A stretch of DNA of 64,000 bases from Nymphaea colorata (Eukaryota; Streptophyta; Magnoliopsida; Nymphaeales; Nymphaeaceae): positions 19,805,655 to 19,869,654 of the forward strand of contig NC_045143.1 in NCBI RefSeq assembly GCF_008831285.2. The letters are read 5' to 3'. Shown here piece by piece: positions 1 to 10,648 of this stretch; within the stretch, counting starts at the first letter, position 1, and the number at the start of each line of letters is the position of its first letter. A program made the position numbers and the translations under genes. A model generated the notes under the pieces. The model ran no database searches. It had not been told where the DNA came from and saw only the letters and a list, made by a program, of their open reading frames with translations.

Positions 1-322
1 ATGGGTGCGGATACGGCAATTTTCAAAATTTTCGGGTATGCAGACACGACTACATTAAATATTCTAAAAAATGATAAGATTAAAAAAAAGATTAAATTAA
101 TAGTTCACTCTTACAATCTTGTGAGAAAATGTGCTTTATCAGAAAAGTACTGAATATTTGAAAGGATTGTTCATGAAAATAATTGGATGCATCACAAAAA
201 ATTGATAAAATGAAAAAAAAAACATTAATTTTTTATTTTTTATTTTTTGTCGTGCCTAGCCGAGTCCCGTGTCGGTGAGTCGACACGGGTATGCGGCCTC
301 TTTAGCTGCGTCCGTGTGACAT
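1..322. repeat. Right end of a dispersed AT-rich repeat (GTGACATAG family)
   Basis: The sequence from base 1 (GGGTGCGGATACGGCAATTT) closely resembles the start of the element at 43.04 kb. It shares the following AT-rich tract and the phrase TAGTTCACTCTTACAATCT. It ends with CCGTGTGACATAG, the same terminal motif as the 43.68-kb end. The left end lies outside the window. There is no coding capacity. The boundary with the LTR to the right is approximate. Confidence 0.4.
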
Positions 323-324
323 AG

Positions 325-737
325 CAATTATCACATGCAAATTAAGCACATGAAGGAGAATTAGCTTTGATAAAAAAATTTGTGGTTGGAGGAGGAAGAC
401 TCAAGGTTGCTGCAAAACAGGCAGAGAGAAACTAACATGCCGGACTAGTATCAAACAATACACTAGCCATAACAAAATCACCAAAATGAATACCTTTGTG
501 CCGTCGGCTAACAGAAGTCGAGAGGGAGGAAGGAGAAGGGAGAAAGGAACGAAAAAGAGAAAGGCAATCAACAAGCATGCTTAATTAGGGTAAATCTCAA
601 GCTTAAGTACAATTAATAACGGGTCCAGACTGGACCGACTCATACTGAAATCAGATCCATACTGAAAACATCAAATAGCAAGACCTAGTAGAAATAAACT
701 ACTACTGCTCCCCACGATCCCTATATGGATCGTAACA
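325..737 (-). repeat. LTR of the minus-strand gypsy element
   Basis: On the minus strand a G-rich polypurine tract (positions about 739-752) follows the end of pol. It is followed by TGTTACGATCC, a typical LTR start with TG, at position 737. The LTR runs leftwards for about 400 bp. Its far edge is not exact because it touches the repeat at 1-322. I found no second LTR in the window, so this is the 3' LTR of a 5'-truncated copy. Confidence 0.5.
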
Positions 738-779
738 AATACTCCCCCCTTGAATAACACCTTGTCCTCAAGTTGTGAA

Positions 780-2985
780 CTATGGAAACCGCTTCTGTAT
801 GTCCTCCGAGTCTTCCCATGACATGGATAACTCCTCCTCAGAGAGCCACTCAATCAGCCACTGTACCGTCCATTTTCCATTCACTTTGAGTCGTCGTACT
901 CCTACTTGACGTAGGGGTTGGATGCCAGAGGAGATCGCCAAGGCAGGGGCGGCTACAACTTCACTTTTTGTCGGTGGCTTGAGACATGCTTTGCGTTTGG
1001 AAACATGAAAGACCGGGTGTATGGTGCTACCCAATGGTAACTGTAATTCGTAGGCGAGATTCCCAATCCTCTTTAAAATATGATAAGGACCAACATACCT
1101 TGACAACAGCTTACTTTGGCCTGCCCCTCGCATACCTAGCAACCGTTGGGGGGGTCGTCTTAGGAAAACCCAATCCCCCTCTTGAAATTGAAGTGCCCGA
1201 TGGCGACGGTTGTACTGGATCACCATGCGATTCCGTGTAGCTGACAGGTGTTCCTTAAGATCCTTAAGAATCAAATCGCGACACCTCAACTCTGTATCAA
1301 CCAGCTCATCACGTGCTGTCCCCAATTGATATCGGCGAATAGTCGGAGGAGGGCGCCCATAGACTACCTCAAAAGGGGTGGTGTTCGTGGATGTATGCCA
1401 ACTGGTATTGTAAGCGAACTCTGCCCATGATAGATAGTTGACCCAGGTTTTGGGTCGCTCCCCCACAAAGCATCTCAAATAAGTCTCAAGACTTTGGTTT
1501 ACGAGCTCTGTCTGCCCATCCGTTTGCGGGTGATATGCGGTACTCATATTAAGCTGAGTCTCCTGCAGTTTGAAATACTCCTGCCAAAAAGCACTAAGGA
1601 AAATCGAGTCACGGCCACTTACAATGGAGCGTGGCATACCGTGAAGCTTCCCACGTGCTCTTGAAAGGTCTCTGCTACTGTTTTGGCTGAAAAGGGGTGT
1701 GAGAGCGCTATAAAGTGCGCATATTTGTAGAGCCTGTCTACTACCACCAATATAACAAATTTTCCCTGAGAGCAGGGTAATCCCTCTATGAAGTCCATGG
1801 ATATGTCTTCCCAAATTTGCTCAGGAAGAGGAAGTGGCTGTAAGAAGCTAGTAGGTGGCGTGGTCTTGTATTTATTGCATTGACATACATCACATTGTCG
1901 CACATAATCCCGCACAGCGCGCTTCATTCCCGGCCAGAAAAATGCCGTCCTTAAACGCCGATAAGTCCCTTCCACTCCTTCATGGCCTGCGTTCTTCGAG
2001 TCATGATAATGTGAGATTAAAATACTTGGCAGGCTTGTCTCGGGTGGGATAAATACGCGGCTACAGAAGTAGAGGTAAGGAGGGCGCCACTCGTAACCAT
2101 ATCATCTCGTCGGATTCTGTAGGTCAGTTTATATTCTCTGAACTGACGCTGCTGACTGATGGGCCTGTTGAATGTCTGTCCAAATGTTGCACTGAATGGC
2201 TGATAGAGTCCAGAAGCCGTGCCCCTCCTGCCCCTGTCGAGAGAGACCGTCTACTGCTGGGTTTTCTTTCTCGATGCGATGCCTAATCTCAAAATCAAAA
2301 CTGAGCAGTTTCATCACCCAACGCTGCACCGCCGTACCAATGTTTTCTGTTGTAGGCAGTAGCGCAGGCTGTGATGATTTGTGAGCACCACAAATTTCGT
2401 ACCCAACAAATAATGCCGCCATCAAAGAACCGCCAATACCATAGCAATGAGTTCGCACTCGTAGGCTGACTTGCTGCTGAACGTGGGTCCCATGGCGCGA
2501 CTAAAAACTGCGCCCACTCCTGTGTCAGATGCATCTATCTCCACTTCAAACTGCATGTTGAAATCGGGCATGCGTAGAACTGGTGTTGTGGTGATGACCT
2601 CCATGAGTTGGTCGAATGCCACCTTGACCTGGTCATTCCATCGAAACTGATCCCTTTTTGTGAGGTAGGTCAAGGGCACTGCGATACTCCCGAAGTTGCG
2701 CACGAACTTATGATAGTATCCTGCCAGTCCTAGGAACCCGCGTAGTTCCCAAACGGACTGAGGAAGGGTCCAATTACGCACTGCCAGTACCTTAGCCTCT
2801 TCCATCTTCACGCTACCGTTGCCAATCACGTGGCCGAGATACGTGACTTCACTCATGTCTAATGAACACTTAGAGAGTTTGGCGTGAAGGGAGTGTTGTC
2901 GCAACGTAGAGAGCACCACCCGTAGATGATTTAAATGCGCCTCTTTGTCTGCACTAAATACAAGGATGTCATCAAAGAAGACCAC
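780..2985 (-). pseudogene. Ty3/gypsy chromovirus pol remnant (RT end, RNase H, integrase, chromodomain-like tail)
   Basis: On the minus strand, 2985-2422 encodes the RT C-terminal part with the FFDDIL catalytic motif, the Y-L-G-H-V-I segment and the start of RNase H (EVEIDASDTGVGAV). Positions 2458-1990 are decayed RNase H. Positions 1975-1619 carry the integrase zinc-binding and catalytic start (CDVCQCNK, then DFIEGLPCSQGK). Positions 1814-780 carry the rest of integrase (AYHPQTDGQTE, FEVVYGRPPP) and a C-terminal chromodomain-like end (WLIEWLSEEELSMSWED). The pieces lie in different frames, so the gene is dead. Gag, protease and the first half of RT are absent beyond about 3000. Short LTRs and a chromodomain fit a CRM/Reina-type chromovirus; the clade is an inference. 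Confidence 0.9.
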
Positions 2986-2989
2986 TATG

Positions 2990-4537
2990 AAATCTATTTG
3001 ACCAATGTTTTAGAGTTGGAGGCCAAATTCGATTGAGCCAAATAACGAGTACCTACGCCTTTTTGATGGCCCAAATCAAACTTTCCAAAACATCTTTTCA
3101 GGAGTTTTATGCTGGAAATAAATAAAAAATAAATGAAACAAATGTTTTAGAAACCTGGTTGTGTTTGAAAAAGAAAACATCTTGATCCTGAATTTAGTTT
3201 TCATGGAAAAAAGTTTCGTGGTTTGATGGCATAAAGAGGTAGAAACGAAGAGTTTTGGAAATAATTAGTCGTTTTATAAATTATAAAATATTATAGGCCG
3301 TCCAAATAAATTTTTTCAAATGGGCCACACTGCGTCGGCCACATCGATACGGAGGGTTTCTCGTTGCTGTATCGAGGCGTCTGTATAGGCCGGCTATCTA
3401 TCTAGCGTAAGGATTTTTATACCTTATTTTCATGTTTGTTTTTGCTTCTCTTTGTATATTTAAAAATAACCATCGCTTAGCCATCGATCGCCGTCTCCCT
3501 CTACCGGCTAACGAGCGTAAGGATTTCTATATTTTATTTTGTACTCGAGCGAGAAGTGACAAATAACTTCTTTTCATCCTAGAATTGTCGTCTCACCCCA
3601 ATAAAACGGCTCAATGGATAGGTTTTTTTAATCCCATGTTTGATACATATGAAATTTTTAAAAATTTGCTCATCCATAGTATATTTCTGGCCCATCAAAT
3701 GCCCCCCCTCAATGTGAAACCTTTTTCAAATTAATTTTTCCTCCATATTTCCTCATTTGCAGTTTTGCATGCTTGGGTAATAAAATATTCTTCAAGAGTA
3801 AAAAAAAAAAAAAGTAACAGTTACTGTCTCCCGAGCCATAAACATTGAAACATATTCATTAAACAATAAGTTACGGTGGTCCAAGAGTTTTTCATACTTT
3901 TTTGGTATATCCATAAACCAATAACAACTTGTTAATATTTTCAAATAAACTCTTTGGTGCAGATCACAATAAAGACACTACGTAAGTGTATAATGCATCT
4001 ATTCAAAAAATTGAGTATTCATAAGTGTATGATAAATTTACCCCAATCTTTATAACGAGATCATTAAATATCTTCATAATGTCCTGCTGCCAATTGTAAA
4101 ATGACCACTTAATGACATCATAAGAAAATGTGTTTCTTCCCTTGACTTATATCAATGCCCAAATATGATAAACTATATTTTAGCTCAAATGAGACGCTTG
4201 GTAACAAGATATTAGCACAATTGCACAATTTTTTTATAAATATACATCAACTTTTTGACACAATTTGAAATACTGTTGGTGTCAGCTACTATTGCCGAAC
4301 ACCCTAAGAGTCGCTTGTTAGCAATAATGCGCCTGGCGCCCAAATATTTAAACTGAATTATTGAAATTCTTAGGTAACACACAAAACACGGACATTAATT
4401 GTGTCCAAAAGATAGACATTAATTAGCCACTACAATCAACGTGGCCGGTAACGGGAAAACTCTTACTGAAGATCCAAGCTTTTATCGGTGGCTGTTGGTT
4501 GTGTTTTGAAGATTGCTCCAAGAAACGTGTCAAGACA
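2990..4537. other. AT-rich stretch without recognisable gene
   Basis: No coding frame, LTR or inverted repeat was recognised. Two neighbouring segments near 3400-3540 share a phrase (GCGTAAGGATTT followed by an AT-rich run), suggesting a local duplication. Confidence 0.5.

Positions 4538-4588
<51 letters not shown>
4538..4588. repeat. (TA)n microsatellite
   Basis: An uninterrupted run of about 25 TA dinucleotides. The long tyrosine/isoleucine open frames across it on both strands come from the repeat and are not genes. Confidence 0.95.
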
Positions 4589-4589
<1 letters not shown>

Positions 4590-5386
4590 TGCGGCCAAAT
4601 ATTCAGGCCTTTCCCAGTTTCTTGCTGCTGCAGAGAGTCCTCGAGTTTCCGTCCTTCCACCAGAGTGTTGATTTCATCGACATGGCCGATATTGATTGGA
4701 AATGCAAGTTCTAAGTCCGATTCATCCGACAGACGAATGCGATACCAGAATCACGCTTATTTTAGAGGAAAGCAGGCGATAAATCTTCCAGTTTCTGAAG
4801 AAAGAGATTATGAATTATATTCTCCAGTATCTTGGCGAATGCTTGACCGTGTACTTGCTACAGTGTATCGACATCTTGTCCAAGTATCCTCCTACTTTGT
4901 GTTGCTGAAGTAGCACAACGCCACTCCCTGATTGCCAAGACGAGTTGTTAAAGTACTCCGGTGACTTATGAGTTATGACAGAAGCGGGTCCCTTGACGAA
5001 TATGCTACTAGCATGTGCGTTTCATTTCCCACGTTGAAACACTTTTCGATCCGATTATTTATCAATCTGCACTTGTTAGGTGTCTGTGTTTGTTAATTAT
5101 TTGGTTTGTGTAACAGCTTAGGAGCGTATTTTGTAATAGACGTGCTTCTTGGCTGCCTAGTTAGTAATCTTAAGTTTTATCCATATAGGTAGGGACGAGG
5201 AAGCAAGAGTGGCTTCTGTTAATTTTTTGTTGTTTTTTTTTGGACATTTCTTTTTGGTTTCTTTTCTGTGTTTTATAATGCTACCTGCAGATATGGTTCA
5301 TTTTGGATTTGGTTGTTTTAAGGAACTTGATTTAGATTTGCACGTTCTAGATTAATGACATTCTTTGTGTTTGGGTACAAACATAG
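4589..5386. other. Stretch without recognisable gene before an exon-like block
   Basis: No feature was recognised. The last 200 bp are T-rich and end with an AG acceptor-like site at 5385-5386, consistent with intron sequence on the plus strand. Confidence 0.35.
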
Positions 5387-5571
5387 GTGGATCTGCAGTT
5401 ACCCGTAAAGATGTGCTGGAGCACATAAATGACAAAGATCTTGCTGCAGTTGCATCACAGTTGAGGGAGGTCATAATGCATTCTACTGCAACGGGGTGCA
5501 CACGATGGATTGGAGCAAGCAGTTGGGGATCCCTCCAACTATTCCTGCAGATATTGCAGATCAAGTTTTGA
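5387..5571 (+). pseudogene. Exon-like segment of an unidentified gene
   Basis: After an AG acceptor the frame starts GGSAVTRKDVLEHINDKDLA and continues as plausible amphipathic protein to about 5500. There a one-base shift is needed to continue sensibly (MDWSKQLGIPPTIPADIADQ). Composition and codon use look like a real plant exon rather than chance. I cannot name the family. Copia-1 inserted 36 bp downstream, so the host gene, if any, was interrupted. The apparent shift may instead reflect an unrecognised splice. Confidence 0.3.
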
Positions 5572-5611
5572 GTTAGTGCTTTCATTGTGGTTCATGGAGC
5601 AGGTTTGAAAT

Positions 5612-5870
5612 TGTTAGAATATAGTGTAATAGGGAACCGGGTCCGGATATGGACCCGATACCCATAGGTGCGGGAACCGAGGACGGGCTTGGTTCCCTAG
5701 GCGGTTCTCTCTTCCTCCTTCTTTTATTCTAATCACTTATTGTAATTGTTGATTAAGTGAATTAAGTTTTCTCTCTCCTAGGGTTGCGGTTTTGCCCCTA
5801 GGTTAGAGCTTCCCCGTGGTTTTTCACTTCATTTCGAGGTTTTCCACGTATATCTTGTGTTGGCTTTTCT
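5612..5870 (+). repeat. 5' LTR of copia-1, 3' end missing
   Basis: It aligns with the 3' LTR from TGTTAGAATA to the phrase TTTTCTTTC near 5870 and then departs. The last roughly 20 bp of the LTR (ending TTTCTACA in the other copy) are not found. No primer binding site of the usual TGGTATCAGAGC type follows. Confidence 0.85.
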
Positions 5871-5969
5871 TTCGTGTTGTTTGGCTTCTTTGTTCGTTTG
5901 TGATTTAGGGTTTTCGTGGAACCCTAAGTCCTGCCGTCGACGCAGCCCGTCGTCTCATCCCCGCCTGTC

Positions 5970-6863
5970 GTGGTCTGGCGTGCGCCGCTGTCGTCGCCTG
6001 GACCGCCGTCACCTGGACCACCATCGCCTGGACCGCTGTCACCTGGACCGCCGCCGACGCAGCTTGCTGTTTTGCCGCTGCCCGTCCTCGCCCTGTGTTT
6101 TTTTTTTTGGTATTCTCTGAAGACCGATGTTACCTTTGACACGGGCAACAATACCAAGAGCGAAAATTTTCCTGTTCAAGTCACCTCTATTCGGCTGAAC
6201 AAAAACAATTATCTCTCTTGGTCTGCTGCGCTTGAAATTGGGATCACTAGTCGCGGTCGTCTGCCCTATATCACTGGGGAGAAACCTACGCCTAGTAAAA
6301 CTGATCCTAGATGGGCGGCTTGGGCATTGGAAGATAGTCAAGTTAAGGTTTGGATTATTAGTTCTGTTTCTGCTGATATTCAGCCTCTTATTTTGCGAAA
6401 GTTGACCTCATATGACATGTGGACTGTGCTTGCGAGGATGTATGGCCGTAAAAAGAGAGTCCTGCGTACATACCAGATTAAACACAACATCTATTCTCTT
6501 AAACAGGGTGACTTGCCTGTGGCATCCTTCTATGCAGTTCTGAAGACCAAATGGGAGGAACTGGATTATCATGTGAATGATGACTGGAATTGTGGTTCTG
6601 ATCATGAACTGTACTGGCAAAAAGAATGGATGGACCACACTTTTATTTTTCTGGTAGGCCTGCGTGATGAGTTTGAATCCATTAGGAGTCAAATTCTCAA
6701 TTGTGATGAGACCCCTGGAATTGAGGAGGTGTATGCCCGAGTGGAATCTGAGGAACAACGCCGTCAAGTGATGCATATTGACTCTAGTCATGGTAGTTCA
6801 CCCTCTGCTTTTGTTAGCCGTGCTACAGGGGCAGCGTACTATTCGGCGGTGCAATCATTGTAA
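5970..6863 (+). pseudogene. copia-1 gag
   Basis: The open frame begins in a Pro-rich lead-in. From about residue 60 it shows the copia gag (UBN2-like) pattern: LNKNNYLSWSAALE, then WAAWALEDSQVKVWIISS, SYDMWTVLARMYG and FLVGLRDEFESIRSQIL. The frame ends at a TAA near 6861. A CCHC zinc knuckle (CNHCNKLGH, then C four residues later) is split across that point by a one-base shift, so gag no longer reads through into pol. The true start is uncertain because the leader is altered. Gag forms the virus-like particle that packages the element's RNA. Confidence 0.85.
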
Positions 6864-6955
6864 CAAGTTGGGACACTGTTGATTTTTGTTGGGATCTTCA
6901 TCCTGAGAACAGGCACACCCGTGGTCGTCCTCCCTCTGGTAGGCGGGGTCCTCCT

Positions 6956-8246
6956 GTGCCCGATACTAGCTCTCCCAGTGTTGACAAACAGAAGCTTTCC
7001 TCTGATCAAATCAAGGAATTACAAGCTTACATCAGCCGATTATATACTACTAAGGAGGAAGCCTCCACGTCTGAGGGAGCTCAGTTAGCCCAAGCTCTCG
7101 TTGCCACAAGTGATCAAGGTAATTCCTTACTTGGTGATTGGGTTGTGGACAGTGAAGCTACTCATCATATGACAAGGAACCCTAAAATGTTTCAAGAGTA
7201 CACATTGTCTTCAAGGCAGCAACAAATATCTATGGCTGATGGGTCCTCGATCTCTGTGGCTGGAAAATGGAGTTTGTCCTTATTAAATAAATATCTTCTG
7301 CATAATGCTCTTCGTGTTCCCAATATTCTTGTGAATTTGTTATCTGTCAGTAGTATCACCAAAGAACTCAATTGTAATCTAATTTTCTCTACTGATCATT
7401 GTACCTTGCAGGACTTGGTGACGGGGAAGAAGATTGTGATTGGTTCGGTTATTGATGGCCTCTACAGACTGCCCGTACAGGTTTGCCTCTACTCTCATCT
7501 CAGCCACTAGCAGACAGTTGACGGGCGTGGAGGACAGGTCTAGCATTATGAGATGGCACGAGCGCCTTGGACATCTCCCATTCCAGTTGATTAAGAAGTT
7601 GTTTCCTAGGTTGTTTACTTTTGTTTCCATGGACTCCTTCACATGTGAAGTGTGTCAGCTTGCTAAGCATGTTAGGGCTTCGTACTTTATTTCTATCAAT
7701 AAAACCACTCATCCTTTTGCCTTGGTTCACTCTGATGTTTGGGGTCCTTCGGGAGTACCCACTTGTCGTGGTTTCCATTACTTTATGACTCTGATTGATG
7801 ACTACTCTCGTTGTACGTTCGTGTACTTGTTGAAAGAACGCAATGAGGTTCCTGTCGTTGTCAAAAATTTTGTTGCCTTTGTCGAGAATCAATTTCAGAC
7901 CTCTGTTCAGACTTTCCGTACTGATAATGCCAGGGAGTATGTCTCCCAATCCCTGGATGACTTCCTGCGGGGCAAGGGTATTGTTCATGAGACATCCTGT
8001 AGTTATACTCCTCTTCAAAATGGCGTGGCCGAACGTAAAAATTACCATTTTCTAGATGTCACCCGAGCTATTATGTTCTACAGGCACGTTCCTAAGCGCT
8101 ACTGGGGCGATGCTCTCCTCACTAGTGCCCACCTCATCAACCGTATGCCCACTCGTGTGTTGAATGGCCGTACTCATTACTCTATGCTCAGTCCTACTCA
8201 TAACCCCTGGCCTCTTACTCCTCAGGTGTGTGTGCTTTGTCCATAA
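6956..8246 (+). pseudogene. copia-1 protease and integrase
   Basis: From 6956 the frame gives a linker and then the aspartic protease region WVVDSEATHHM. The family motif is D-S-G-A-T, so the catalytic loop Gly is Glu here. The pre-integrase HHCC region follows in a second frame (RWHERLGH, then CEVCQLAKH) after a stop at about 7509. The catalytic core keeps its three acidic positions: HSDVWGP, FRTDNAREY and the E of GVAERKN. The frame closes at 8246 shortly after. The stop between protease and integrase and the shift to the next frame show that no polyprotein can be made. Confidence 0.88.
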
Positions 8247-8330
8247 CCATAGTCCCACCATCAAGAAACTTGACCCTCGGTCTGTCAAAGCTATCTTATT
8301 GGGGTATTCATCCACTCAGAAGGGATATAA

Positions 8331-10362
8331 ATGTATGACCCTACTACCTCCAAAATCTATGTCTCTCGGGATGTTACCTTTCATGAACATGAGGCATATT
8401 TTCCTGTGAATCCTCTTCAGGGGGAGTGTATAGGGGACAGTATGGAAGAGTATTCTCCAAATCAGCTTATTCAGTTTACGGACTTCTTGGACTACAAACT
8501 TAGTTACAGTGTGGAAGATACAGTCAGAGATGATAAAGATAGTCATGTGGAAGGGGGCCCTGTGGTTGATCAGCCCACATCCCGTGATCATTTGTTTGGG
8601 CAGGTTTACACTAGAAAGGAGAAAGATGTTGTTGAGACTGTTGATGTAACCAATCTCAATCCTGTGAGTTCCCCGAATGAACCAAGTCCAATGAATGAAG
8701 AGCTTCCCATAGCCCTGCGCAAGGGGACCAGGTCATGTACTTCTCACCCTATCTAGAGATTTGTCTCATATTCAAAACTCAGTAAAGAATACAAATGCTT
8801 TATTACCACTCTGTCTATGTCTGTGATTCCCAGGTGTGTGGAAGATGCTAGAGAGGATCTTAAATGGCTTCAGGCTATGACAGAGGAGATGGATGCCTTG
8901 GCAAATAACAACACGTGGGAAGTGGTCGATATTCCCAAAGGAAATCACTTAGTTGGTTTCAAGTGAGTGTTTAGTGTGAAGTATAAACCTGATGGCACTG
9001 TGGAATGGTATAAATCTCGTCTGGGTGCAAAGGGGTTCAGTCAAAAATACAGAATTGACTATCTTGAAACCTTTGCTCCTATTGCAAAACTGAAGACTGT
9101 GAGGGCCATTTTGGCACTAGTAGTGCAAAAGAAGTGGGGCATGGACCAGCTTGATGTCAAGAACACCTTCTTGAATGGTCATCTAGAGGAGGAGGTCTAT
9201 ATGACTCCAGGATATGCTCAAAGTGGAAAATGCTGTCATCTAAAAAAGGCCCTGTACGGCCTGAAGCAGCCCCCTAGAGCATGGTTTGAAAGACTGAGGG
9301 TGGTAATGAAGACAAATGGATACAAACAAGGAAATGGTGATCATACCCTGTTCATTAAGCACAGAAGTGGCCTGGTGAGCATTCTTCTTGTGTATGTTGA
9401 TGATATGATTGTCACAGGTGATGATGAAGAAGAGAAAAGGAAGATGAAGGAGAGGTTAGCTGCTGAATTTGACCTTAAAGATATGGGAAAATTAAGGTAC
9501 TTTCTGGGAATAGAGATTGCACGATCAGAGACATGGCTTGTTATGAGCCAAATGAAGTACACTCTGGACCTCCTGAAAGAGACAGGTAAACTGGGATGCA
9601 GGCCCTTTCTAACTCCAATGGAGTCAGGTATAAAGATAAGTATCAAAACTGGTAACATCCTGGATGAGGAAGAAAAAAGACGGTATCAGAGGCTTGTTGG
9701 TAAGCTTATTTATTTTACTCTTACTCGTCCTGATATTACTTGTAAATGTGCTGAGTCAGTTTATGCATGCTCCTACTGATTGTCACTGGAAGAGTGCAGA
9801 AAGAGTGTTGGGATATCTGAAGAATAACCCAGGTAAAGGGTTACTGTATACACAGCAGGACAAACTTAATATTGAAGGATACTCTAATGCTGATTGGGCT
9901 GGTTGCACGAATACCAGAAGGTCTACCACAGGGTACTTACATCTTTTTAGGGGGAAACCTGGTGGTATGGAGGAGTAAAAGGCAGGAGGTCTGTTCTAGA
10001 TCCAGTGCTGAGGCTGAATATAGGGCTGTTGCTATGGGGTTACAGAGATGTTATGGCTAAAGATTCTTCTGGCAGATATTGGAATTGAAATTGAAGAGAA
10101 GATGAAAATGTATTGTGACAATAAGTCTGCGATTAACCTGACAAATAATCTCATCCTGCATGACAGAACCAAACATGTGGAGATAGATCGCCACTTCATA
10201 CGGGAGCGCATAGATTCAAAGGAGTTGATCATTCCTTATATAAAGTCTGAAGATCAAATTGCAGATGTTCTAACTAAGGCCTTATGTACATCTCAATTTG
10301 AAAAGAATGTTAGCAAGCTTGGCATGTTTCACATGTATGCCAAGCTTGAGGGGGAGTGTTAG
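8331..10362 (+). pseudogene. copia-1 reverse transcriptase and RNase H
   Basis: A connecting region (8331-8756) leads into RT. At about 8965 a TGA stands where a Trp is expected (F-K-stop-V-F). RT is then continuous 8967-9779, with QLDVKNTFLNGHLEEEVYM, LYGLKQPPRAWF, the catalytic YVDDMIV and KLRYFLGIEIA. RNase H follows after a shift (IEGYSNADWAGC, AEAEYRAVA) and ends with YCDNKSAINL, HVEIDRHFIRE and DVLTKAL. The last frame runs into the 3' LTR. At least three frame breaks separate the parts. Confidence 0.9.
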
Positions 10363-10643
10363 AATACAGTGTAATAGGGAACTGGGTCCGGATATGGACC
10401 CAGTACCCATGGGCGTGGGAACCGAGGACAGGCTCGGTTCCCTAGGTAGTTCTCTCTTCCTCCCTCTTTTATTCTAATCACTTATTGTAATTGTTGATTA
10501 CATGAATTAAGTTTTCTCTCTCCTAGGGTTGCGGTTTTGCCCCTAGGTTAGAGCTTTCCCGTGGTTTTTCACCTCGTTCCGAGGTTTTCCACGTATATCC
10601 TGTGTTGGATTTTCTTTCTCTCCTTCCACCGCGTGTTTCTACA
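10357..10643 (+). repeat. 3' LTR of copia-1
   Basis: It starts TGTTAGAATACAG right after the polypurine tract, ends TTTCTACA, and is followed by the GAAAT TSD. Its 287 bp are a typical length for short-LTR copia elements. Confidence 0.93.
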
Positions 10644-10648
10644 GAAAT

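Larger units (their letters stand above)
5612..10643 (+). mobile_element. Ty1/copia retrotransposon, copia-1, complete ends, inactive
   Basis: The element is bounded by GAAAT at 5607-5611 and GAAAT at 10644-10648, a 5-bp TSD. Both LTRs begin TGTTAGAATA. A polypurine tract (GAGGGGGAG) lies just before the 3' LTR. The domain order gag, CCHC knuckle, protease, integrase, RT, RNase H is the copia order. Several frameshifts and stops break the reading frame. The two LTRs differ at several percent of sites by eye, so the insertion is clearly older than copia-2. The size, about 5.0 kb, and short LTRs fit small copia lineages; the lineage was not assigned. Confidence 0.95.

Noticed and set aside
4463-4913. 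Open frames across the (TA)n run on both strands
   Set aside because: The frames exist only because the dinucleotide repeat has no stop codon, and no similarity extends beyond it.
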